Of a stretch of DNA of 37,439 nucleotides, positions 31,209 through 37,439 are shown piece by piece. The notes beneath the pieces were generated by a model. It searched no databases. It worked only from the letters and a program-made list of their open reading frames with translations, and was not told the origin of the DNA. Numbering within the stretch: position 1 is the first letter of the stretch; each line of letters begins with the position of its first letter. The position numbers were made by a program, and so were the translations under genes. Source of the stretch: a virus; IMG/VR virus record IMGVR_UViG_3300012920_000104, positions 1 to 37,439 of that record; one strand, 5' to 3'.

Positions 31209-32096
31209 ATGAAAAACATTACTGATGTACTCAAAGAAGCTGCCGGAGACATTCTCAACGAGGAAGTTTTGGGGCAGATTGAAACAGTTTTTAACGAGGC
31301 AGTCGAGGAGCGTGTGTCTTTGCAAGTGGAAAAAGCACTTATCGAGCAAGACGAGACTCACGCCACCAAACTTGAGAAGCTTCTAGAAGCGATTGACGAT
31401 GATCATACATCCAAGCTTGAGAAAATTGTCGAAGCGATTGACCAGAACCACAGCCGCAAATTAGCAGTTGTTGTGAAAAAGTACGAAAGTGCAGTTGGTG
31501 ATGACGCTGGTGAGTTCAAAAACACACTTGTTGAGTCAATCAGCACATATTTAGACGAGTATCTTGAGGAGCTTGTACCAACAGAATCCATCAACGAGGC
31601 TGTCAAAAACAAAAAAGCCATCACAGTACTCGAAGATTTGAGAAAAAATCTAGCAGTAGATTTCGCGTTGAGCAAAGAGTACATCAAAGACGCGATTGCA
31701 GATGGTAAAACACAACTTGACGAAGCATCCAAACGTGATGCTCAATTGTCAAAACAAAACGAAGTGTTGAGTGAGAAAGTACAACGCCTCGAGTCACATA
31801 TTCTGTTGTCTGAGAAAACAGCAGGACTTGCTGAAGACAAAGCCAACTACATTCATCGTATGTTGAGTGACAAGAGCGTTGATTTTATCACCGAGAATTT
31901 TGATTACACAGTACGTTTGTTTGATAAAACAGAAGAAGAAAAATTGGAAGAGTACAAAAAAGAAACCAAAGCCAAAACTGAATCTGTTGACCGTCCAATT
32001 GTTGAACAAGTGGACATCAAACAAACTGAATCAACCGATAACAAATACGCTCATGTGAACAATCTTTACATGGGAGAATTGGAGAAATTTAAATAG
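31209..32096 (+). CDS. 22: Prohead scaffolding core protein (gp22)
   Basis: 295 residues (T4 gp22 has 269). It is the main internal scaffold, degraded by gp21 during maturation. The protein is almost wholly charged helix with coiled-coil heptads, as in the family. LKE (8-10) and LNE (16-18) at the N-terminus are candidate gp21 sites. Segments such as TKLEKLLEAIDDDHTSKLEKI are near repeats of each other, about 20 residues long. The C-terminus ends KYAHVNNLYMGELEKFK. It lies between gp21 and gp23 as in T4. Confidence 0.88.
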   Translation: MKNITDVLKEAAGDILNEEVLGQIETVFNEAVEERVSLQVEKALIEQDETHATKLEKLLEAIDDDHTSKLEKIVEAIDQNHSRKLAVVVKKYESAVGDDAGEFKNTLVESISTYLDEYLEELVPTESINEAVKNKKAITVLEDLRKNLAVDFALSKEYIKDAIADGKTQLDEASKRDAQLSKQNEVLSEKVQRLESHILLSEKTAGLAEDKANYIHRMLSDKSVDFITENFDYTVRLFDKTEEEKLEEYKKETKAKTESVDRPIVEQVDIKQTESTDNKYAHVNNLYMGELEKFK

Positions 32097-32132
32097 AAGA
32101 GATCTGATGATCTGAGTATGGAGAAACAAGCT

Positions 32133-33638
32133 ATGTCACAAGTAAAAAATTCACAAAGTTACATTGATGAATCCCGCGCTAGCGCGCTTCTTGAGAAATG
32201 GAGTCCTGTTCTTGATTATTCTTCCAGCAATGTGAAGACAATTGAGGATGATCACACCCGCCTCAACACCGCCATTCTTTTGGAAAACCAAGAGAACTGG
32301 TGTATCGAGGAAGCTAATGTTGCTGGTGGTACTGGCGCCGTGTTTGGCGGCCCCGCTACAGGTGGCGCAGGAGCTACAGGTGGAAATCTGACACCTCTTG
32401 GAGATGGAGCATACGCCCAAGGTGATGCACGTCTTCCCAAGATCTTGATTCCAATGATCCGTCGTACCTTCCCCGAGTTGATCACTAACGAAATCGTTGG
32501 TGTTCAGCCCATGAGTGGACCAGTTGGTCTTGCTTTCGCTTTGCGTTACAAGTACCAAAATGAAGCTCTTGGTGCAGGACCAGCTAAAGGCGACAGCTCC
32601 GGAGGAGCTGATAACCATGATGCAGGTCACGGTGGAGACACAACTGGAGAAGCTGGATATCAATTCCTCGACTCACGTTTCACTGGTACAAGTGCATCTG
32701 CACTTTCCGGTAAAAACAATGAGTGGTTATTTGAAGATTCAGACAAGGGTGTCGCACAAGCACTTGCCAATTACGAACTAACCAGTGAAATTCCTCAGAT
32801 GGAAATCTCTTTCGAGAAGACCGCTGTTGAAGCTGGAACTCGTAGACTCGCCGCTCGTTGGAGTGTTGAGCTTGAACAAGACCTCAAGAACATGAACGGT
32901 ATCGACATCGACACTGAATTGACTAACGCAATGTCGTATGAAATTCAGGCTGAAATCGACCGTGAAATGATCATGAGAATGGTTCAAGTAGCTCTTAACG
33001 CTGGAACTGGAAAAGGTTACAGCAGCTGGAGCCCAAAAACAGCCGACGGACGTTGGATGGCAGAACGTAATCGCGATCTCTATGCTAAGATCATCGTTGA
33101 AGCTAACAGAATTGCTGTTCGTAACAGACGTGGTGCTGCAAACTTTTTGATTGCTACACCTAAAGTCTGTGCTATCCTTGAGATGCTCCCTGAATTTCAG
33201 TGGATGCAAGTTCAAGGCAGCGTGAACACACAACCTGTTGGAATCGCACGCGTTGGTAATCTTGGCGGAAGATTCAATGTTTACCGTGATACACGTACAG
33301 AAGCACAGAATCCTGCTTTCCAAACGGAAGCCGGTGATTCTGATAAAGTAGCGTCTGGAAAATACGGAGCTGGTAATAGAGGTGCAACTGAACTCAACTA
33401 TGTACTATTAGGGTACAAAGGTCCTGAGTTCTACGACACCGGTATCATCTACTGCCCGTACATTCCTGTAATGGTGCAACGTACCATTGGTCCTAATGAT
33501 TTTGCTCCTCGCGTAGGTTTGTTAACACGTTACGGCGTTGTTGACAACATCTTCGGAGCCGATCTTTATTACCACTTGATCTTGATCAAAGATCTGAATT
33601 CGACGTTCACCCCGGGTACAAGTTCTGTATACATGTAA
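32133..33638 (+). CDS. 23: Major capsid protein (gp23)
   Basis: 501 residues from ATG 32133, which has GGAG 9 nt upstream; ATG 32118 (5 codons earlier) is an alternative. It is the hexamer-forming shell protein with the HK97 fold. Family marks: N-terminal LLEKWSPVLD, AILLENQENWCIEEANVAGG (gp21 should cut after E60, close to E65 in T4), RRTFPELITNEIVGVQPMSGPVGLAFALRY, EMSFEKTAVEA-like RLAARWSVELEQDL, and YVLLGYKGPEFYDTGIIYCPYIPVMV. It is followed by a strong terminator. Folding is likely to need the gp31-like co-chaperonin at 17025. Confidence 0.96.
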   Translation: MSQVKNSQSYIDESRASALLEKWSPVLDYSSSNVKTIEDDHTRLNTAILLENQENWCIEEANVAGGTGAVFGGPATGGAGATGGNLTPLGDGAYAQGDARLPKILIPMIRRTFPELITNEIVGVQPMSGPVGLAFALRYKYQNEALGAGPAKGDSSGGADNHDAGHGGDTTGEAGYQFLDSRFTGTSASALSGKNNEWLFEDSDKGVAQALANYELTSEIPQMEISFEKTAVEAGTRRLAARWSVELEQDLKNMNGIDIDTELTNAMSYEIQAEIDREMIMRMVQVALNAGTGKGYSSWSPKTADGRWMAERNRDLYAKIIVEANRIAVRNRRGAANFLIATPKVCAILEMLPEFQWMQVQGSVNTQPVGIARVGNLGGRFNVYRDTRTEAQNPAFQTEAGDSDKVASGKYGAGNRGATELNYVLLGYKGPEFYDTGIIYCPYIPVMVQRTIGPNDFAPRVGLLTRYGVVDNIFGADLYYHLILIKDLNSTFTPGTSSVYM

Positions 33639-33693
33639 TACACGTAACCAACCTTCTAAACCGTTGAAATGATATACACGGTTTAAACAATTT

Positions 33694-33728
33694 AAGACCT
33701 CTGGTGTAAAAACCAGAGGTCTTTTTTT
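33694..33728 (+). terminator. Intrinsic terminator of the gp23 unit
   Basis: Perfect 11-bp stem AAGACCTCTGG / CCAGAGGTCTT (33694-33704, 33713-33723), loop of 8 nt, then a T tract. An additional inverted repeat AAACCGT/ACGGTTT lies just upstream (33658-33664 and 33678-33684). The T tract is only on the gp23 side, so the convergent queF operon is not clearly terminated here. Confidence 0.92.
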
Positions 33729-33749
33729 ATGCTCGATGTTGATGAATGA

Positions 33750-34667
33750 TTATTGTTTCAATGTCTTGGCATGTAACTGAGCTGGATCGATCAAAATGTT
33801 GCTGATCAACGACTCGTCACTGGCTCTCACCGGGTTGATATCAATGCCCCCTCGTCTAGCGTACAGACAAGTTACGCAAAGCTCGAGTGGTGTATAGATA
33901 TCTTTCAATCGCTTGAACACTGTCTCGCATATCTCCTCGTGGAAATGACACTCGTCTCTGAATGAAACGATGTATTTCAACAGACTCTCCTCATTCACCG
34001 GCAGTTGACTCTTGATACTGATGTAAATATCACCCCAGTCTGGTTGACTGGTCACCCTGCAATTGCTCTTGAGCAATGCACTATGAAAATGTTGTTCGTA
34101 TGCCTCGACCTGATCGCTCAGCTCGTCTATCTCCAACAATGCCGGATCTTCACTGTACTGCGTGAAAGTGATTTGTTGCAATTGCTCAGCATCAATATGG
34201 TCCTCGAGAGTGACATATTTATTACTGAATACATTGGGTGCCTGTTGTGTCGATCCAGCTGGTTCGATATAAACCTGTACGTCTGTTTCAAGTAATGAAG
34301 ACAAATCAGCACTTGCGCGCTTGGTTATAAAATCTGCCACTTGTGTGGCATCCTTGCCGCACTTGTACATGTTGAACGAGTTAAAATACAGCTTGATACT
34401 TTTACTCTCCACAATATACTTGCTATCACAAGGATACACAATTTTAGCTACACCTGCCACTGGTAAACCTTTGTTGGTCAGAGCACTCACTTCATACGCG
34501 TTCCACGTGTCGTAGCCTACAAAAGGTAAATCATCATCTTTGATGTCAAGATGCTTGCGATTATTGCTTCTAGGTTCCTTCACCAACAATCCTGGATCAT
34601 ATTGATCCTTGTATTCAGATATCTGCCCTAGATGCTTTGATATTCTCGAGTTGTCTAATGTTGTCAT
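33750..34667 (-). CDS. queF: 7-cyano-7-deazaguanine reductase (QueF, long form)
   Basis: 305 residues, a long-type QueF with two tunnelling-fold halves as in E. coli (282). It reduces preQ0 to preQ1 with NADPH. Motifs: DPGLLVKEPR, LPFVGYDTWNAYEVSAL, YIVESKSIKLYFNSFNM (the VESKS substrate and NADPH region, about 86-90), LLKSNCRVTSQPDWG with catalytic C203 and D210, IVSFRDECHFHEEICE, and CVTCLYARRGGIDINPVRAS. All are intact. It is coupled by a 4-nt overlap to the kinase gene upstream and shares its promoter. Its presence shows that the pathway goes to preQ1 rather than stopping at preQ0. Confidence 0.96.
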   Translation of the reverse strand: MTTLDNSRISKHLGQISEYKDQYDPGLLVKEPRSNNRKHLDIKDDDLPFVGYDTWNAYEVSALTNKGLPVAGVAKIVYPCDSKYIVESKSIKLYFNSFNMYKCGKDATQVADFITKRASADLSSLLETDVQVYIEPAGSTQQAPNVFSNKYVTLEDHIDAEQLQQITFTQYSEDPALLEIDELSDQVEAYEQHFHSALLKSNCRVTSQPDWGDIYISIKSQLPVNEESLLKYIVSFRDECHFHEEICETVFKRLKDIYTPLELCVTCLYARRGGIDINPVRASDESLISNILIDPAQLHAKTLKQ

Positions 34668-35209
34668 AAATTCTTCAATGTGTTTTTTATTGTTTGTAAT
34701 CTTGTGTTCACGTCACCTTTCAACACAACAAATTCTGGATGTATGTGTTTCGTGTTAATGTAATCGTCATACAATCGTATTATGTCGTTTCGGAACTGTG
34801 TGTCTATACTCCTCACACCATCATCTTCTAGAGGCACATCACCTGGATGTGTATAAAACACAACATCCAAACGCTCGATCAATAGATCGTGCAGCATGCA
34901 GGCATGCCTGTACACCCATTCACTGACTGACCCTTGCTCGAACAACCATCTTGTGTATATGTATCCATCTATTATACACCTATCTAAAACCATACATTTC
35001 TCTTCAACATGATGATTATACAGATGTTCACTCAAAATGAACAATTGTGTTGTATCGTTACCATGAGCATTGATGTTCAATCCTTTACTAGCCACTTTTC
35101 TGGTAACTTCTTTGACAAAAGAACACTTACGAAAGTGCTCATCTCGCGACATTTGATTCAACAACGTACTCTTACCAGTGCTTTGAGCACCTGTGAAACC
35201 TATTAACAT
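34664..35209 (-). CDS. P-loop nucleotide kinase-like protein (AAA_28/NadR-like)
   Basis: 181 residues. Walker A is GAQSTGKST (7-15); CMVLDRCIIDGYIYTRWLF is the Asp-Arg region typical of NadR-type ribosylnicotinamide-kinase-like and other small P-loop kinases; DVVFYTHPGDVPL is the next strand. A nucleoside or nucleotide substrate is expected by family. It is cotranscribed with queF from an early-type promoter, which makes a role in base or nucleotide supply plausible; this is inference. Confidence 0.75.
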   Translation of the reverse strand: MLIGFTGAQSTGKSTLLNQMSRDEHFRKCSFVKEVTRKVASKGLNINAHGNDTTQLFILSEHLYNHHVEEKCMVLDRCIIDGYIYTRWLFEQGSVSEWVYRHACMLHDLLIERLDVVFYTHPGDVPLEDDGVRSIDTQFRNDIIRLYDDYINTKHIHPEFVVLKGDVNTRLQTIKNTLKNL

Positions 35210-35215
35210 ACCAAT

Positions 35216-35243
35216 ATTATAGATACAACCTGTAAGAGTTCAA
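35216..35243 (-). promoter_or_regulatory. Sigma70-type promoter of the kinase-queF unit
   Basis: On the minus strand: TTGAAC (35238-35243), 16-nt spacer, TATAAT (35216-35221), then exactly 6 nt to the ATG at 35207-35209. The -35 overlaps the end of the upstream small gene. Confidence 0.8.
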
Positions 35244-35455
35244 CTCTTTTGATCAGGATTTGTTGCATCTTCTGGTGTGTTTTTTATCATGCTACTCACA
35301 TACTCAACAATGATTAAACTTTTCTCCGCAATAAAATCATCAGCACACTCGAATCCATCCATCTTATTCATGTCAGCCTGTGTTCGTGCCAGTAACAACA
35401 CATTATAAAATGCGTCTTCAACTTCTTGTTTTGAGTATGGTAATGGTACATGCAT
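35240..35455 (-). CDS. Small acidic protein of unknown function (71 aa)
   Basis: Not recognised. Two predicted helices and an acidic tail; no membrane segment. It starts 2 nt after the previous gene in the dpdA-dpdN operon. Confidence 0.5.
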   Translation of the reverse strand: MHVPLPYSKQEVEDAFYNVLLLARTQADMNKMDGFECADDFIAEKSLIIVEYVSSMIKNTPEDATNPDQKS

Positions 35456-35457
35456 GT

Positions 35458-35640
35458 CTATTTCCAGTTGTGTATTATGTTAGCCATTATCAATATGGCA
35501 CACACAAGGTTAACCAACAACACAACGGTTCTCAACACAGCAACCGCGTTGTCGTATTTTTCAGTTTTATCATCGGAAAAGCTACCTATAGTGTACTTCC
35601 ATATTGTCCAGTATCGTTTGATCATGTTGGGTATTGACAT
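35458..35640 (-). CDS. Small single-pass membrane protein (60 aa)
   Basis: The C-terminal part NAVAVLRTVVLLVNLVCAILIMANII is a membrane segment; the N-terminus is basic and soluble (MSIPNMIKRYWTIWKY). It overlaps the end of the diphosphohydrolase gene by 19 nt. Function unknown. Confidence 0.5.
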   Translation of the reverse strand: MSIPNMIKRYWTIWKYTIGSFSDDKTEKYDNAVAVLRTVVLLVNLVCAILIMANIIHNWK

Positions 35641-35972
35641 TTGTCGTTTAAATCATTTTGATGTTCGCTATGCGGTTTGTCACAGTTTGATTCTGTCCAC
35701 ATCGCACACAACATGTTCCACACAACAGCAGCTGCGTGATCCTCTTTGTCATCACCACGCCACCATGCATCAAGATGTCTATGTGCACAATCATAAAACA
35801 CACTCAGTGGCATGCCTTTCATCCAATTGTTCTCACCATATTTCTCTGCTCCATCCAGATATCTCTTCATGACACGCTTCAATTCTTGTTGAGGTACGAG
35901 ACTCATTCTCAATTTACCTTCACCAGTGTCCCGTTGAGCACCAGTTTCAAATTGTCTATTTTGTTGTTCCAT
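35622..35972 (-). CDS. dATP/dGTP diphosphohydrolase-like protein (DUF5664, PF18909)
   Basis: 116 residues. GAQRDTGEGKLRMSLVP, YLDGAEKYGENNWMKGMP and HRHLDAWWRGDDKEDHAAAVVWNML match the PF18909 family, an all-alpha NTP-pyrophosphatase-type domain with an acidic metal site, annotated as dATP/dGTP diphosphohydrolase, N-terminal. It may hydrolyse purine dNTPs to dNMP and diphosphate. It lies inside the operon that begins with dpdA and dpdN, so it may shape the purine nucleotide pool during infection. Both ends overlap neighbouring genes. Confidence 0.75.
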   Translation of the reverse strand: MEQQNRQFETGAQRDTGEGKLRMSLVPQQELKRVMKRYLDGAEKYGENNWMKGMPLSVFYDCAHRHLDAWWRGDDKEDHAAAVVWNMLCAMWTESNCDKPHSEHQNDLNDKCQYPT

Positions 35973-36177
35973 TTATATCATCTGCATCCTGTATTTGATA
36001 ACGTTTACTGTATGTCATCAGTCCGCAGAATGCTGCCATCGCTACAGAATACACACTAAGCCACGAACCTTCTCTCGCCATTGTTACGGCGCATATCATG
36101 TTGATGATACATGCCACGATGAGTATACGTCCTTTGCTGTTCAGATATCTCCATGACACCATCATGTCAATAGCCAT
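35956..36177 (-). CDS. Small two-helix membrane protein (73 aa)
   Basis: Two hydrophobic segments (GRILIVACIINMICAVTMA and WLSVYSVAMAAFCGLMTY) separated by a short charged loop, with a polar C-terminus. It overlaps both neighbours by about 16 nt. Function unknown. Confidence 0.5.
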   Translation of the reverse strand: MAIDMMVSWRYLNSKGRILIVACIINMICAVTMAREGSWLSVYSVAMAAFCGLMTYSKRYQIQDADDINGTTK

Positions 36178-36701
36178 TTCTCAAAAAAAGCCTCCCATGC
36201 ACAACCAGCCATGCCATGTAATTGCTTGTGTATATCACCGCCTGTGTTTCGCGTGGACATCTCAACAATCACAGGACCTTCATCCACTTCTGGTACAACC
36301 TCGTGTATAACCACACCAATCAGTTCGTGCAGTTCATCATCTACTCTGTCTTGTGGATCTTTGCCTTTGAGTTCCGGATATTTTGTTATTAATCCAGGAT
36401 GTAAATTGTATATGTCATGTGTCTTGCACACGCTTTTAGGAATAATCCTCATCCATCCATGTAACGTTACAATACAACCATCTTCACATTCATCTAACAT
36501 GAAATCATAATCTTGCTTTTTCGGCCAGTTGTTGGTGTATCTGAACTCTGTTGATAGATCTTTCAACCCAGGGTGTATATCTGATATATCAGATTTGTTG
36601 GTCACAACACAATCCGGTGTTATGTTCAATCGTCTGGTCAAGTTGTATATTTCAGACCCTGTGTGACTGAAGAACGCATACCATTTTTTACCGTTTATCA
36701 T
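36162..36701 (-). CDS. dpdN: Formyltransferase, candidate DpdN (dPreQ1 formyltransferase)
   Basis: 179 residues of the PurN-like formyltransferase fold. Key residues are visible: N99 and H101 in YNLHPGLI and D140 in VPEVDEGPVIVE, the Asn-His-Asp set that uses 10-formyl-tetrahydrofolate. VTLHGWMRIIP and YPELKGKDPQDR fit the family. PurN itself makes formylglycinamide ribonucleotide, but here the gene overlaps the DpdA-like gene by 4 nt (ATGA) and is in an operon with QueF. A phage formyltransferase called DpdN has been proposed to convert DNA-borne preQ1 to its formylamino form; this is the best explanation, but it remains inference. Confidence 0.75.
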   Translation of the reverse strand: MINGKKWYAFFSHTGSEIYNLTRRLNITPDCVVTNKSDISDIHPGLKDLSTEFRYTNNWPKKQDYDFMLDECEDGCIVTLHGWMRIIPKSVCKTHDIYNLHPGLITKYPELKGKDPQDRVDDELHELIGVVIHEVVPEVDEGPVIVEMSTRNTGGDIHKQLHGMAGCAWEAFFEKWLLT

Positions 36702-37439
36702 CGTCTGAGTATCTTTTTAAACATTTTAGTGTTGTGTTCAAGATCTTCAAGCTGATCATCAGTGAATTCATGCTCGATCAAATCTGCTAACATGGTTGAT
36801 GGCTTGTGTTCTAATCCGAACGCGTCGTTGTATCTGCATCCTTTGATACTAGCAACCACTGGATTGCTTGTATCAACGCTCTTGATATTGTGTATATTAT
36901 TGTCAACATAATAACTAAATTCTTTTGCTAGGCTACACCCTAATAAATGATGTGGTTTGTCCCATCTCCATATACCTTCATCGATGAGCTGATGTATGAA
37001 TCTTTGTCTACCAGAACACCACAATTGCAACTTACGGCCAGCTGCAGTTGTTGTGACACGACCTGTGTGCTCATAATAACTGTAATCGAAGCTTATCGCC
37101 ACATAATCCGCGCGTGAGCTTATGTATTGGTAGCACCTGACCAGATCGTTCCAATCCTTGCCTTGTACAACACCGATCTTCAAAGCACCGGCACCAAGTG
37201 CGTTTGTTCTATCAGTCCAGTATGTCATCCAGTTGTCCCATGCATCTATTGTACCGTCACAACATTCTAACACGTCAGGCACGATGTAATAGTTAGGTTT
37301 CAATCGTTCGATCCATTTGACATACTCTTTGGGTTCAAAACTCTTGCCTAGTTCAAATATACTGTTGTCAAGCAGCACCGGTACATCTGAACATTCTGTT
37401 AAATTTTTGTAAAAATTATAATATCTTGGATGCGTTTCA
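36698..37439 (-). CDS. dpdA: DpdA-like DNA guanine transglycosylase (runs off the right edge)
   Basis: The frame continues past GTG 37376-37378 to the window edge without a stop, so the gene is cut. 246 residues are visible, including HPRYYNFYKNLTECSDVPVLLDN upstream of that codon. DpdA proteins are relatives of tRNA-guanine transglycosylase that swap guanine in DNA for a 7-deazaguanine base. Motifs in order: LLDNSIFELG, YIVPDVLE (candidate catalytic Asp), IGVVQGKD, YVAISFDYSYY, HHLLGCSLAKEFSYY and SVDTSNPVVA. These suit a TIM-barrel transglycosylase. Overlap with the formyltransferase gene and an operon containing queF support the call. Which DpdA subfamily it belongs to cannot be decided. 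Confidence 0.8.
   Translation of the reverse strand, partial: ETHPRYYNFYKNLTECSDVPVLLDNSIFELGKSFEPKEYVKWIERLKPNYYIVPDVLECCDGTIDAWDNWMTYWTDRTNALGAGALKIGVVQGKDWNDLVRCYQYISSRADYVAISFDYSYYEHTGRVTTTAAGRKLQLWCSGRQRFIHQLIDEGIWRWDKPHHLLGCSLAKEFSYYVDNNIHNIKSVDTSNPVVASIKGCRYNDAFGLEHKPSTMLADLIEHEFTDDQLEDLEHNTKMFKKILRR

Noticed and set aside
33658-33728. A bidirectional terminator between gp23 and queF
   Set aside because: Only the gp23 direction has a T tract after the stem; the other direction ends in mixed sequence.
34005-34295. A plus-strand frame of 96 codons over queF
   Set aside because: Antisense shadow of a well-conserved enzyme gene.
37376-37378. GTG at 37376-37378 as the start of the DpdA-like gene
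   Set aside because: The frame remains open upstream to the window edge and encodes family-like sequence (HPRYYNFYKN), so the gene is cut by the edge.

Overview
The window is a 37.4 kb segment of a tailed, T4-like (myovirus-type) phage genome. Evidence is a recognisable T4 virion module: a gp15-like tail completion protein, portal gp20, a gp13-like neck protein, a gp4-like head completion protein, prohead protease gp21, scaffold gp22 and major capsid protein gp23. There is also a UvsY recombination mediator next to the N-terminus of a UvsW-like helicase, a GroES/gp31-like co-chaperonin, a probable gp62-like clamp-loader subunit, and many octamers close to the T4 late promoter TATAAATA. No tRNA gene, integrase, transposase or CRISPR array was seen. 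The host cannot be named; the gene families suggest an aquatic or marine bacterium.

Layout. Positions 1-712 (minus) hold uvsW (cut by the left edge) and uvsY. Positions 765-7404 hold a PD-(D/E)XK-like nuclease, a ligase-like DUF6267-type protein, several proteins with an LxE/IxE motif near the N-terminus that may be packaged in the head, and a small histone H1 (Hc1)-like protein. Positions 7401-9308 (minus) end with folE2. Positions 9366-18143 (plus) carry a nucleotidyltransferase, queD, queE, a phosphoribosyltransferase, a P-loop kinase-like protein, two putative glycosyltransferases, a DUF366 protein, the clamp-loader candidate, the co-chaperonin and small proteins. Positions 18144-18612 have no convincing gene but are dense in inverted repeats and may encode a structured RNA. 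Positions 18613-33638 are the virion module with two long repetitive fibre-like proteins and an antisense J-domain gene. Positions 33750-37439 (minus) are an operon read leftwards: a DpdA-like transglycosylase (cut by the right edge), a formyltransferase (DpdN candidate), two membrane proteins, a dATP/dGTP diphosphohydrolase-like protein, a small protein, a P-loop kinase and queF.

The most interesting system is a nearly complete 7-deazaguanine DNA modification pathway scattered over three loci: FolE2, QueD, QueE, QueF, a DpdA-type transglycosylase and a formyltransferase. Only QueC (7-cyano-7-deazaguanine synthase) is not seen in the window. The gene set predicts preQ1 inserted into phage DNA and then formylated, i.e. 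2'-deoxy-7-(formylamino)methyl-7-deazaguanine. Five start codons, including those of folE2, queD and the kinase-queF pair, are preceded by a near-identical sigma70-type promoter (TTGAAC, TTGAAA or TTGATT; 16-nt spacer; TATAAT). Four of the five have exactly 6 nt between TATAAT and ATG, which would put the start codon at the first transcribed base. Many late octamers sit 5-9 nt before the start codon as well. Leaderless or nearly leaderless transcripts therefore look like a general feature of this phage.
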